Source of the DNA: Schizochytrium sp. TIO01
Taxonomy: Eukaryota; Sar; Bigyra; Thraustochytrida; Thraustochytriidae
Length of the DNA: 64,000 bases
Direction: 5' to 3'
Assembly: GCA_004764695.1 (NCBI GenBank)
Contig: SMSO01000037.1
Coordinates: forward strand, 2,783,837 to 2,847,836
The notes beneath the pieces were generated by a model. That model searched no databases, had not been told where the DNA came from, and worked only from the letters and a program-made list of their open reading frames with translations. Shown here piece after piece: positions 21,028 through 30,535 of the stretch; the first letter of the stretch is position 1; each line of letters opens with the position of its first letter. A program made the translations under genes and the position numbers.

Positions 21028-23202
21028 ATGTTTGCGGGAGAAGAAAAGGGCAGCTTTGACGAAGCCAAAATAGCTGAGGACGAGCGGCTAAGGGCGGCTT
21101 TAGAGCCTACTTTAGCTGACTTTCCACTCCTTGCTTGTGGTACAAATGGTCGAGGACATATGGGACAGGATCATGAGGTTGCTGGAAAGACCGCCATCCC
21201 GTTAGCAGAAGCAATAAGATTCTTCAAAAAGGACTTCCGTGTAGGCAGTGTCACTTGCGCAGGTGACATTTGCATGGTAACTCACCAATCAACTGGAGAG
21301 CTCTTAGTGTGTAATTGTGGAGACAAAAATCCGCATGCTAAGTTTGAGACTATGGGCATGGATGGATTGTTCATAGCATCTACAGCTAGCACAAATACCA
21401 CACGATATGTTCTGACAGGCCAAAGGCAAGTTTATGTATGGGGGAACAACGTATATGGTCAGCTCGGCAGAAATGAGTTTGACGAGACCATGAGTTTACG
21501 AAAACCAAAATTAGTTCGAGGTATATCAAGTTTCCGGGTTAAAGAGATTGCCGCAGGACGCTATCACGTTCTAGCTTTGACCAATGCCGGAGTTATCTTT
21601 GCTTGGGGTAGAAACAATGCTGGTCAACTCGGGCTAGGTGATCGCAAGAATCGAAGCCAACCTTGTAGCATTGATGTCCTTGATGGTTGTAATGTTTCAC
21701 GAATTGCTGCGGGTCCCGAGACAAGCGCTGCAGTTGGCGATACTAAAATCGGTCGTCTCATGGGTAAACATATCAACGCAAAAACCGAAAAGCGTCTTTT
21801 GTTCACCTGGGGTCGAGCAGATGAGCATAGGCTAGGCCATACTCGGCGGGATGGTGACGCGTTCGATCTTGACGATGAAGACGAAGAGGAATACGAAGAA
21901 GAAGAGGATAGAGACAGTAATACAAATGATCCCAGTGGGGAGTCAAACACAGAAGAAAGTAAGACTGTCGAGTCTCTGCCACCCAAAACACTTAAACCAA
22001 ATGCACCTGCTGTGCTTGTACCGGGGATGTCTCGCCCACATTATGTTCCCGTCGTAGCAGCCATGCGCGAGCTACCTGAACAGCCAGCTCTTGGAGAGGG
22101 CCATGGCGTATGCCGCCTCTCATCTGGCCAGTGCGTCGCATGGGGTTGCAATCAATACGGGCAACTCGGCCTCGGGCACATGTATAACGAACACGAGCCT
22201 GTATTGATTGAGGCCCTAGCAAATATTATCGACGTAAAGACCGGGCCGCATCACACAGCTTTCTTGTCTTCACCTGGGGTGGTGTATACAACAGGATTTA
22301 ACCACTATGGTGAACTTGGTCTAGGTGATAAGCAGATGCGGCTGACGCCTGCACCGATGATGCACTTGGCTTCAGAGGGGGTGAAACCTCAAGGCTTACA
22401 AACAGGTAATTTTATGACTTTTATGTGGACAATTGTTGCAGAACCAGATGCATCGCTCAGCTTTCAAGAAGACCTACGTCAGCGCCAATGCCGGCTTAGT
22501 GGAAATCCTCGGGCGCCCGAAACAGTAGAACGTTGTGCACCATCAGATGGCTTTGCTTATATTGCCCTCGCTGGTCCGGCGGTCAGCAAGGGATCCTACA
22601 CATGGACTGTTAGGATTGATAAAATGACATCTGGGGATTCTGCTCTTGGAGTAGGGGTTGCAGGTGCAGAAGCAATGGACCCTTTCATTTTTGATAATTT
22701 CGATCAGGGAATGTCGTGGTTATTTATGAGTAATGGCGAAAAGATGCATGATTCAACCATCGAAGGATATTCTGAGCCATTTTATGAAAGAGATACAATT
22801 GGTGTCCACTTAGACGTAGAGTTAGGTACTCTACGTTTCTCTCGACGAGGGAATGACCTTGGACTTGGGTTTTACTTGACAGCAACCGAGCCGCTTTTCT
22901 TATGTGTGTCCATGCCATCCGAAGGTGATAAAGTGACACTACTTCCACCCGAGGACGATGAAGTCTCGGGTCTTCAGGATCCTGGAACCCTAGTATGCTA
23001 TAATGACGAAGGTGTTCATAAAACAACTGGAATCGAGGTGTTTTACGAATGTGGGCCATGCGGTGTATTGCTTTGTCGGGCATGTGTCCGACATTGTTCG
23101 CATCGTCAGCATCGTTGTGAACTGTATGTCAACAACAGAGCTGCTCATCAGCACTGTGAATGCGATCCAGTTTTATGCCAAGCGAAAAAACTACTTTTTT
23201 AA
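21028..23202 (+). CDS. RCC1-repeat and SPRY-domain protein with C-terminal UBR-like Cys/His motif (724 aa)
   Basis: Five clear RCC1-type blade motifs are visible: VYVWGNNVYGQLG (135-147), FAWGRNNAGQLGLGD (191-205), LFTWGRADEHRLGH (258-271), VAWGCNQYGQLGLGH (370-384) and TTGFNHYGELGLGD (421-434). A weaker first blade (ACGTNGRGHMGQD) sits near residue 36. A strongly acidic, probably disordered insert (about 277-315) interrupts the propeller after the third clear blade. Residues ~508-640 match a SPRY/B30.2 fold (GSYTWTVRID, ALGVGVAG, GVHLDVELGTLRFSRRG). The last ~50 residues carry CGPCG, CRACVRHC, HRQHRC and HCECDPVLC, resembling a compact UBR-box or related zinc-binding fold. RCC1 plus SPRY combinations are known from ubiquitin ligases such as HERC1 and the PHR proteins, but no HECT or RING domain is present. 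A role as a ubiquitin-pathway or GTPase-linked adaptor is inferred. The ATG at 21028 opens the frame. Confidence 0.88.
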   Translation: MFAGEEKGSFDEAKIAEDERLRAALEPTLADFPLLACGTNGRGHMGQDHEVAGKTAIPLAEAIRFFKKDFRVGSVTCAGDICMVTHQSTGELLVCNCGDKNPHAKFETMGMDGLFIASTASTNTTRYVLTGQRQVYVWGNNVYGQLGRNEFDETMSLRKPKLVRGISSFRVKEIAAGRYHVLALTNAGVIFAWGRNNAGQLGLGDRKNRSQPCSIDVLDGCNVSRIAAGPETSAAVGDTKIGRLMGKHINAKTEKRLLFTWGRADEHRLGHTRRDGDAFDLDDEDEEEYEEEEDRDSNTNDPSGESNTEESKTVESLPPKTLKPNAPAVLVPGMSRPHYVPVVAAMRELPEQPALGEGHGVCRLSSGQCVAWGCNQYGQLGLGHMYNEHEPVLIEALANIIDVKTGPHHTAFLSSPGVVYTTGFNHYGELGLGDKQMRLTPAPMMHLASEGVKPQGLQTGNFMTFMWTIVAEPDASLSFQEDLRQRQCRLSGNPRAPETVERCAPSDGFAYIALAGPAVSKGSYTWTVRIDKMTSGDSALGVGVAGAEAMDPFIFDNFDQGMSWLFMSNGEKMHDSTIEGYSEPFYERDTIGVHLDVELGTLRFSRRGNDLGLGFYLTATEPLFLCVSMPSEGDKVTLLPPEDDEVSGLQDPGTLVCYNDEGVHKTTGIEVFYECGPCGVLLCRACVRHCSHRQHRCELYVNNRAAHQHCECDPVLCQAKKLLF

Positions 23203-23811
23203 TGTAATTTTGTTTTTATTCATTATAGCGTTTTGCAAGCATCATAATCCATCAAAGCGCTGTGACCTTCTGATAAGTATTCCCCCATCTATCTAGTATC
23301 GAGTGCCGTACCAATTCATAAGTGGCTGGCTGGCTGCTTAGTTCCAGACTGCAAAAGCAAAGCTGCCGCGCTTTCCCAAATTTGAAAGATGATATGTTCG
23401 TTTGTTAAATATGTTCGAAACTGTAAAACAGAAAACGTTAGTGTAGTCTGTGTTTCCTCTTGCATGATTTATTAGATGGCTCGTGATCACCGGAGCAAAG
23501 TAAACTTATACAGTGCAAAAAGTGACCCCCTCCTTTCTCAGCAAAGTAATTAGAGCATTGGATAATGTGTGACAAAATCCATAATGAAATCAACAAGAAA
23601 CTGGTGAAAAAGGGTTATCAAGGTTTAAAAATTGTTTGACTCGCATTATGATTTAGTAAAGCACTAATTTGTTAAAAAGTGCAAGTCTACAAACCTGTAG
23701 TAGGTTTGGATTAATGCAATGATGAGACTAGACTTGATTTCGCAAGAAAGCATTTGATGGCGCGGTTGGCCTTTAGCTACAATGCACAATTAGCGCGTCT
23801 CCCACCCCCTT
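23203..23811. other. Intergenic region between convergent genes
   Basis: This AT-rich gap separates the ends of the RCC1-SPRY gene (+) and the tetraspanin gene (-). It presumably holds both polyadenylation regions. No gene or repeat is visible. Confidence 0.4.
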
Positions 23812-24771
23812 TCAAGTCATTTGGATCATGCCCTCATGATCATCACGGCGAGAGAGGCGGTCTGCCTCTGTAAACTCTTCGTCGCCATACTTAGGGCTGC
23901 TCGGAGGAGGCATTTTATCATACTTCTTTGAGTGCTTAGGCAATAAGAAGAAGAAGCACGCAAGGAAGACACCGACGAGCATAACGATTGAAACAATTAG
24001 GATGGCAGCAGCACCTGGCTTGAGGCTCTGCTTGGCGTAAAGGGCAATATTTGTTTGAAAAACGCTGGGGTCACCTCCACCACAACCGCCATCATCTACA
24101 TTGCCAACGATTGGATATCCAACTCCATCCTTGTAGAAGTCAAGTGAGCTAAAGACACTGCAGTAACCTGTGTCGAAGTTCTTGAGCTGATAGTTGTAGA
24201 CCACCTCATCGTTATAGCACTCACATCCAGCATTGGTGGAGGTTGTGCAAGGGCACTCAGCAACTTCGTAGCTCATTTCACCATACTCATCCTCCTTGTC
24301 ATAGCAGCATTTGTTGAAAAGAACACTCTCAAAGGTGTTGATTTCCTGGAGATCATTATCAGTTAGGTCATTGGAGTCCCGAACATCAGCAACATCCTCC
24401 AGATTACCGATTTCAACAAACAAGAAGATTGAGAGGATCATGCATCCTAACAGTAGAACCGCTGAAAATAAGATATAGAGGCATAGGGAACAGCGATTTT
24501 GGTACAGAGCACCAAAGAATCCCAAGAGACCCACAAAAATAAGCCCAAATCCAAGACCTAATGGCGTCCAGATAACGGTTGCACTGACAAGATCACTGAG
24601 ACCCTTGTATTCTACACCTAGCCATGCCGAGAGCGAGATCATCACAATGCCTGCGGCAATCATAAAGGAGTTCAGGCTCAACAAGTAGCACTTGGAGCAC
24701 TTACGCGGGCCTCCATCTTGCTCATCAGGCTTCACTTCCGGCGAAGCAGGTTTGCTCTTCTTGCCTCCCAT
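23812..24771 (-). CDS. Tetraspanin-family membrane protein (319 aa)
   Basis: Tetraspanins organise membrane microdomains and partner proteins at the plasma membrane and endosomes. Four hydrophobic spans are clear at about 29-53, 65-89, 95-121 and 254-277. The loop between spans 3 and 4 (122-250) is the large extracellular loop. It opens its Cys cluster with KCCYD at 154-158, matching the family's CC hallmark (usually CCG, so the Gly is replaced by Tyr), and has six further cysteines (173, 175, 183, 185, 204, 230). The first extracellular loop is very short, as usual. The N-terminus MGGKKSK looks like an N-myristoylation site, and CSKC at 25-28, right before span 1, could be palmitoylated. The C-terminal tail (278-319) is polar and charged. 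The ATG at 24769-24771 is the first in frame. The partner cannot be told from sequence. Confidence 0.85.
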   Translation of the reverse strand: MGGKKSKPASPEVKPDEQDGGPRKCSKCYLLSLNSFMIAAGIVMISLSAWLGVEYKGLSDLVSATVIWTPLGLGFGLIFVGLLGFFGALYQNRCSLCLYILFSAVLLLGCMILSIFLFVEIGNLEDVADVRDSNDLTDNDLQEINTFESVLFNKCCYDKEDEYGEMSYEVAECPCTTSTNAGCECYNDEVVYNYQLKNFDTGYCSVFSSLDFYKDGVGYPIVGNVDDGGCGGGDPSVFQTNIALYAKQSLKPGAAAILIVSIVMLVGVFLACFFFLLPKHSKKYDKMPPPSSPKYGDEEFTEADRLSRRDDHEGMIQMT

Positions 24772-26540
24772 CTTTGTTATTCAGACCGGACAGAATCCAC
24801 CCTATCTTCTCTGTGTTGCTGGACAAGCCAAACCTTCTACACGCCGACTCCACTGTATTCTTGATCCAAATCGACTTTGAGTTCTACTAGGAATTACAAG
24901 TATAAATGTATTGTAGAGATTAAGCCTATCTTTGCTCGGGCCGCTTCCGCTGCTGCTTTGATCGACTCCAGCCACTCTCTCTCTCGAGTTTTAGCCTCTC
25001 TATGTTCAAGCTCCAGTCTCCACAGAAGCCAGGCGTGACTCCACCCACTAGCCCCTTTGCGAGTGGCGTCGCCTCCGGCCCTCTTCCGTGCGAGGAGTTC
25101 GTGTTTTGATATTCAAGTAATCGATCGATCTCAGTCTGAGTTTGACCATTTAGAACTCTAACAACCACAACATCAAGATTAAGAAGAGATTCCTAAGGTC
25201 CTCCTAACCTAATCAATAGTAAAGACGGCCTCAGAGTAGGAACTACTTGCACTCAAACAAGCCACCCAAGTCATGAATATCTGAGGCTTTTGTCCAGTTT
25301 CAGTCATACAAAGATGCCGTATTTGGTCCTGCTCCATGGAGGACTTTATCTGTCCTGGCACACAGTCCCGCTTTCCATCGGATGCCTCAGCTTCTTCTCT
25401 TTCTGCAGCTAGAATTCGAAGGATTCACACAAAAGTCACAATGACTCCATTCCCACTGTTAGGGCGCAGTTAGGACCCATATAGAGATAGTCCCTTCCTA
25501 CTCACTTCCTCTTATAGATAAAAGTAGATACTGCATAGGGAGGGTTTTACTCACCATCGCAATCTAAGCTTTTAGTGACTAGTGAGTTTGGTATTGCTAT
25601 CAGTAGTAGTGCGAGTTTTGAAGGGCCTGAGCTTCTTCGTCTCTCTGTTCTTCAAGCACGTGTTGCTAGCTAGCTAGCTAGCTAGCTAGCGTTAATAGTA
25701 ATAAATGGTCGTTCTCCGTGACAGGGGACTTAAACACGCAGGCTTTTGGCTAATGTGGAATAAATAAGCGGCGCAATGGTGGTGGTGATCATCGACTGCA
25801 TGTTCTATAGCACCAGGAGGGTACACAGTAGGTGATGGGTGAGGAGATAGGTCACCAGGATTGGATATGCTTGTGCATGCATGCCAACTTCTGAGATTCA
25901 TGTATTTCTGATTATGACCCGTACGTCGTTGACAGAAGGGAGATGAGGGTTTGTTTGCTAGAAATTTACTCGAGAAAGACAAAGGCAAGATTATCCCAGG
26001 GTTTCGGAACACATTAATTTTGTTTGTTATTTCACTTCTTTAAATACTCAAAGTGAGGGTCGTCTGCAAACCTATGATACAGTTCCTTTGTTAAATGTAC
26101 AGTGTCGTTTCTAATTTGGCGACGGCAACAAATCGTAGTGTGGTTAAACATATCGATACAGCCAGGGACTCAGGATTGTGCCTATCGTTTTCAATAAACT
26201 GGTATCTAGGTGGGTAACTGTCACTACTGCTATTGATGAAAATGCCTTCACCTTCCGTACGTTATGTAACCCACGTTGTAGATATGATATTTGATTGTGC
26301 GCGTTATATTTATTTGTACAGATAAAATATCATGACACAAATCAGGTTAAAAAATATATATTCTACTAAACAGAAGGACAATTAGCTAAGTGAGTTCACC
26401 TTGGCTTGACTTTGGTGCTCTAGATTCGAGGTAAGTCTACTTTTAAAGTTGCAACGTTCGATGCTTCGCCATTGACAGATACCCGCAAAACCGGGAACTT
26501 CATTACCTTGTGTAGGCAACTATGCTTCAACCGAGAACGA
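24772..26540. other. Gene-free region upstream of the tetraspanin gene
   Basis: The first few hundred bases should include the tetraspanin promoter. A perfect (GCTA)n tract of about 26 bases lies at 25665-25690. No protein-coding frame is convincing. Confidence 0.4.
25665..25690. repeat. (GCTA)n microsatellite
   Basis: About 6.5 perfect units of the self-complementary tetranucleotide GCTA/TAGC. The tract can fold back on itself. Confidence 0.9.
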
Positions 26541-26646
26541 GCAACTATGGCCAAGTGGTAAGGCGCTGCACTTGTAGTTCATCTAGTAGTTAACTACTAG
26601 ATGGCAATATATGCAGTGATCCAGAGTTCGATCCTCTGTAGTTGCA
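26541..26646 (+). tRNA. tRNA-Thr (anticodon UGU) with a 34-nt intron
   Basis: All arms fold by eye. The acceptor GCAACTA (26541-26547) pairs perfectly with TAGTTGC (26639-26645), and the discriminator A is 26646. The D arm is GCC-loop-GGC, and the anticodon stem is CTGCA (26566-26570) with TGCAG (26612-26616). The variable loop is TGATC. The T arm is CAGAG-TTCGATC-CTCTG (26622-26638). The loop reads C-T-TGT-A, then an intron at 26577-26610 in the canonical place after base 37, then A38. This gives a spliced loop CUUGUAA, as in eukaryotic tRNA-Thr(UGU). The 5' half closely resembles fungal tRNA-Thr (TATGGCCAAG..GGTAAGGCGC). The intron carries a perfect 22-base palindrome (26581-26602). CCA is not encoded. 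Reading the anticodon one base later would give Tyr (GUA), but the stem would then not pair. Confidence 0.93.
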
Positions 26647-26649
26647 ATA

Positions 26650-26656
26650 TTTTTTT
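26650..26656 (+). terminator. RNA polymerase III terminator of tRNA-Thr
   Basis: A run of seven T starts four bases after the discriminator base of the tRNA. This is the standard Pol III stop signal at the standard distance. Confidence 0.8.
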
Positions 26657-27575
26657 AAAATTATTTTTTGTTCGGTTTCTTGTTGTTTAGAGAGTACTCT
26701 AAGCTCCAATAATCTGTTTTTATTATTATTGCTGTTCTGTGGAACACATCGAGGCTAGTGACCCTTACATTGGCGTGGCCCCATCAACAGTATGTATAGA
26801 ATCTATACATATAACAAAGGTAGGTAGGTACTCTTTCTGCTTTATGATTACTCTTCATGTCGCAGAATAATCAAATCAACAAACGTACAAAGTCAAGAGA
26901 GACATATAGTAGCTAAGTTCAAGTTATTGAGATTATCTTTCTGTGGTAAATCTAGTAAGACTGTGGATCTCCTGTTGAAAGAACAAAACAGAAAGAAACT
27001 CATCGCGTTAATGTTGCGTGCCATTTTATCGCAACCAATAGCCCTGTCTACTTGGCGATCTCTGAGCAGCAAGTATGTGCAAATGACAGAATTAATACAG
27101 TTCCAGCATCTAGTTTGACTTGATTATTAAAACAACTTCACGAAGGCATTAGTTGTAAGCCGGGAAATGCTTGATTAAATTAATCACGCATGTAGACGTT
27201 AAAGACTTTTTTATATTTTACAAAATGATACAGACTAAAAAGCTTTATTTAAGCCTAGGTTTTCCATAGGAGGTAGCATTCAATCCAGTCTTGGTTTAAA
27301 GATAATAAACACAATGAGAACATCTTTCCTTGGCAAACAAATACATTAATACAAGTGAAAACATGCACGTCTGCAATGACAAATGCTTGAACTGATAGCA
27401 AAGATATAAAGTGAGAGAGTGAAATAATTATTAAATGAAATGTTTCTGTAAAGAAAGAAAATTGAAGGTGTATGCAGGCGGGGCGTGACAGTGACGGAGA
27501 AGATCCGCGTTGGCTTGAGGACTTATTTTACCGACTCGAGTTACAGATATGAGGTTCTGCTATTGTTGCAGGCAT
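26657..27575. other. Gene-free AT-rich spacer
   Basis: This lies between the tRNA and the 3' end of transporter A. It probably holds the 3' untranslated and polyadenylation region of A (which reads leftward). I see no gene. Confidence 0.4.
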
Positions 27576-29849
27576 TTAAACATCGTTGGGGCGAACAGTG
27601 TTCGAGTCGTTCTTGGCCTGGTTCTCGTCAGATGCCTGAGAGTCCTTGTCAGCGGTACCAGTCTTGGACTTGTCATGCACCCAGTACTTGCGGTCTTCGG
27701 AGCGGAAGAAGAATTCCGCAATCAAAAACCAGATGTAAGAGCAAATACCGATGACACTAAGGTACACAAAGGGGTAGAGACCTGGGAAATCAGTGATGAC
27801 ACCCTCCCAGCACAAGTTGAGCTCTGCGTTACCAAAGGATGCACACGTGGCTGGCTCATTGAGGGTAATGTTCTCATAAACCTCCGAGAAAACGCTGAAT
27901 TCAGAAGCATCGTAGTTGAGCATATCCGGGTTGGCCTCCACAAGGTCATACAGAGTTTGATTGCAAGCATCGGTGCCTTCATTGCAAGCAGCCATGTTCT
28001 GGTACAGAGGTACATCAGCTGCATATAGTGAGATATCAAATCCTGGGCAGCCGTAGTACTGATTAAACAACGAAGCGGCAGCTTCACCAAGGCGAGACTC
28101 AAGAGCACTTGTACTGACGCACCACTCACGGTCCATTTCGAGCGTGCTGGATCCACCAATACCGCCACCGCCTTCGCAAGAGCCATCACGCGTGATCAGG
28201 CCTGCATCTACAAAATATTGTGGAACAATCGGACGGGGCTCCGGGTTATTGTACGGAATGTACTTGGAGGTCTTGGCAGCGAATTTGGGACTGAGAGCGC
28301 CAAGAGTGCACTCGGAGGCCTCGTAGTAGAAAGGAAAGGAGCTGTCGAGGACACGGCCGGAAGAGTTGTCAGCATCATAGGTTGGGCAGGTCGCGACACC
28401 GCACTCGCAAGTGTTGATCGGGTTGGTGGAGCTGTAGTCAAGCGGGACGCAGCTCACATCTGGGGTAAAGGGCTCAATGTACATGGCAAAAGTGTTGCCA
28501 AAAAGCAAGATACCAACGAGCTTGGAGAATGCCTCGGAACTACGCACTGCGCCTGCCAAAGCGCCCTTCTCGGTAGCAGGCACCTGGCCCATGATAAGAG
28601 AAAGCTCAGTGGGCACTACGGGCGAAGCGAGGAAGGAAAGTCCAACAGCAATGTAAGAGAGGTTTGCAGAGGGCGCAAAGGCAAATGCAATACCAACAAG
28701 GATGGTCCAAATCATCGAGAAATGAATTGCACCCTTGAGACCAAAAAGCTTGACAAGAATTGGAGTGAGAAGGGCTGCACCAAGAGCAGATCCGAGCCAG
28801 ATCATAACGGTAAACATGATGAAGAGATTGACTTCGGACTGCGTAAAGCGGCGCAACCACCATCCTCCAGTCACAGCTTCCATAGCACCGACACCCATCC
28901 AGGCGAAGGCAGCAGAGGCCCAAAGGCAGGAGAGGTATGCGCTGCGCTTGATGAGGGCAACGAATCCAAACGGGTTAGCACGCTTCCAGTCGATGATTCG
29001 TGTACGCTCATCACGGTGGAGTGACTCCGGGAGGAAGAAGAGCATAAGAATGGCTACGAGAGATGAGAATCCAAGACCAACGCCATACGAAATGTTAAAG
29101 AGTTGGTTGTAGGGTTCAATGGCAGCCTCGCCTTCCTCAAGGTCTTTGCCTGTAGTGGCTTGGCTGATGGCAAGACTGATGAGAGCACCAGTGAGCAGAC
29201 CGAGAAAGTAGCCGAATCCTTGGAGGATACCCATGTTGGTGGGAAGGCGATCTGGGCGAGATACATCTGAGATATATGCGATACCATGCGGTGTAACAGG
29301 GGAGCTTGCACCGAGGCACATACCACCAAAGATGAAGAGGCCAAGTGTTTGAGTGTTCCATCCGATGAGAAAGAGGGCTCCAGCGCATGCATAGCCAGAG
29401 AGGGCGCCGATGAGGAGAGGGCGTCGGCCCCAACGATCAGAGAGTGTGCCTACAAAGGAGCCCATAAGGAAGGTCATTGTACGAAGGAGGGAGAGGGTAA
29501 GAGTGAGCTTGCGCTGGGACTCGTCGGTTGCGGCAAAGCAATCATCTTGGACTTCAGGGTCGCATCCTTTGACCTGCTGGTTAACAATTAGATGAATCGA
29601 GAGAGGCATAGCGATGAAGAGCATTAGCACATATGAGCCGGCGGCGGTAAGCACCGCAAAGGTTACAAGTGCGACTTGACGCTGCTGACGGCGAAAATTC
29701 TGAACCACAGACTTAGAGAGCGACCCATCATTGACAGCCGTGGGGTCCTTGACTGTGGCAGTCGCAGCCGCGGTGTCGGGCACCTCAGGAATGACCTCAT
29801 TGTCCCGGACCTGCTCCAGGCTGCTCGTGTTGTCGCCGCTGCCGAGCAT
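27576..29849 (-). CDS. MFS transporter paralog A (757 aa) with Cys-rich extracellular domain
   Basis: This is a 12-span major facilitator. Spans lie at about 58-90, 114-136, 144-164, 168-184, 207-229, 251-273, 303-323, 339-360, 371-393, 397-420, 428-459 and 689-716. Motif A of the family, GTLSDRWGRRP (134-144), follows span 2. The SDVSRPDR box follows span 4, and PESL...WKRANPFGF (274-296) fills the central loop. That pattern resembles the TetA/MFSD14 (HIAT1) group. Between spans 11 and 12 is a loop of about 230 residues with 12 cysteines (467, 481, 483, 488, 514, 558, 577, 601, 622, 629, 669, 680) and N-glycosylation sites NSS, NQT and NIT. Two more cysteines (96, 104) lie in the first loop. 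The cytoplasmic head (1-57) and the tail ending VRPNDV are hydrophilic. The ATG at 29847-29849 has an AAAATG context. The substrate is unknown. It is closest to paralog E by eye. Confidence 0.92.
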   Translation of the reverse strand: MLGSGDNTSSLEQVRDNEVIPEVPDTAAATATVKDPTAVNDGSLSKSVVQNFRRQQRQVALVTFAVLTAAGSYVLMLFIAMPLSIHLIVNQQVKGCDPEVQDDCFAATDESQRKLTLTLSLLRTMTFLMGSFVGTLSDRWGRRPLLIGALSGYACAGALFLIGWNTQTLGLFIFGGMCLGASSPVTPHGIAYISDVSRPDRLPTNMGILQGFGYFLGLLTGALISLAISQATTGKDLEEGEAAIEPYNQLFNISYGVGLGFSSLVAILMLFFLPESLHRDERTRIIDWKRANPFGFVALIKRSAYLSCLWASAAFAWMGVGAMEAVTGGWWLRRFTQSEVNLFIMFTVMIWLGSALGAALLTPILVKLFGLKGAIHFSMIWTILVGIAFAFAPSANLSYIAVGLSFLASPVVPTELSLIMGQVPATEKGALAGAVRSSEAFSKLVGILLFGNTFAMYIEPFTPDVSCVPLDYSSTNPINTCECGVATCPTYDADNSSGRVLDSSFPFYYEASECTLGALSPKFAAKTSKYIPYNNPEPRPIVPQYFVDAGLITRDGSCEGGGGIGGSSTLEMDREWCVSTSALESRLGEAAASLFNQYYGCPGFDISLYAADVPLYQNMAACNEGTDACNQTLYDLVEANPDMLNYDASEFSVFSEVYENITLNEPATCASFGNAELNLCWEGVITDFPGLYPFVYLSVIGICSYIWFLIAEFFFRSEDRKYWVHDKSKTGTADKDSQASDENQAKNDSNTVRPNDV

Positions 29850-30113
29850 TTTGGCGTTGGTCTACTACTTCTCGTCTGCTGTCGCTGTTGTTGACAGTTA
29901 ATCAATTCCGAAGCTTTCTTCTCGTCCACGCTGCTTTACTGACTGACACTAGAATCGCTCAACAAGTTGTTCGAGTCTAGGGCTCGCTGACAACAAGAGG
30001 GGTCTGCACCCTCGTTAGCCCCCGCACTCGCTGATTGGTTGATTGATGGACTGATTTGATTATCTTCGGGTCGTCGTTGCTGTCGCTGGTCTTGTTGTTG
30101 TCGCCGCCTGGGC

Positions 30114-30133
30114 GAGTTTCGGTTTTGCTGGTC
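30114..30133 (-). promoter_or_regulatory. Shared upstream motif of transporter A
   Basis: On the coding strand this reads CAGCAAAACCGAAACTC, about 265 bases before the start of A. Near-identical strings stand 137-180 bases upstream of paralogs B, D and E. It may be a promoter or leader element kept after duplication, or simply residual homology. Confidence 0.35.
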
Positions 30134-30309
30134 TGCTGGATGCGTTCGCGTGGCGGATTTGGCTGCGGTTGATCTTGATCTGTAGCCACGCCTTGGACCT
30201 GTCTGGAGAGAGAACTGCCACGTTCTAGGAAGCACGCTCTGCCATCTAACAACTAGCTATAGCTAGCACATTAGTCAGACCAGTTCTTTACTTATATTAA
30301 ATTTATTTT

Positions 30310-30330
30310 AAAAAAAAAAAAAAAAAAAAA
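30310..30330. repeat. Poly(A) run
   Basis: Twenty-one A residues in a row on the + strand, upstream of transporter A. There is no adjoining retroposed sequence that I can recognise. Confidence 0.85.
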
Positions 30331-30507
30331 GGGAAAGAAGGAAGTTTGAAAAACTTACTCACTTATTGTATGTCTATCTGAGTTATAAACTTATTTAAAG
30401 AACTTATTTTTTTTATTTTAAAAAAAAAATAGCAAAGAAAGAGAGAAAAACCTTCTTTAAAAGTACAACAAGCACCAAGGTTTTACAAACATCAAATCAA
30501 CCATCAG

Positions 30508-30535
30508 GAAGAAGAAGAAGAAGAAGAAGAAGAAG
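30508..30535. repeat. (GAA)n microsatellite
   Basis: About nine GAA/AAG units, a purine-only strand. Confidence 0.9.
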
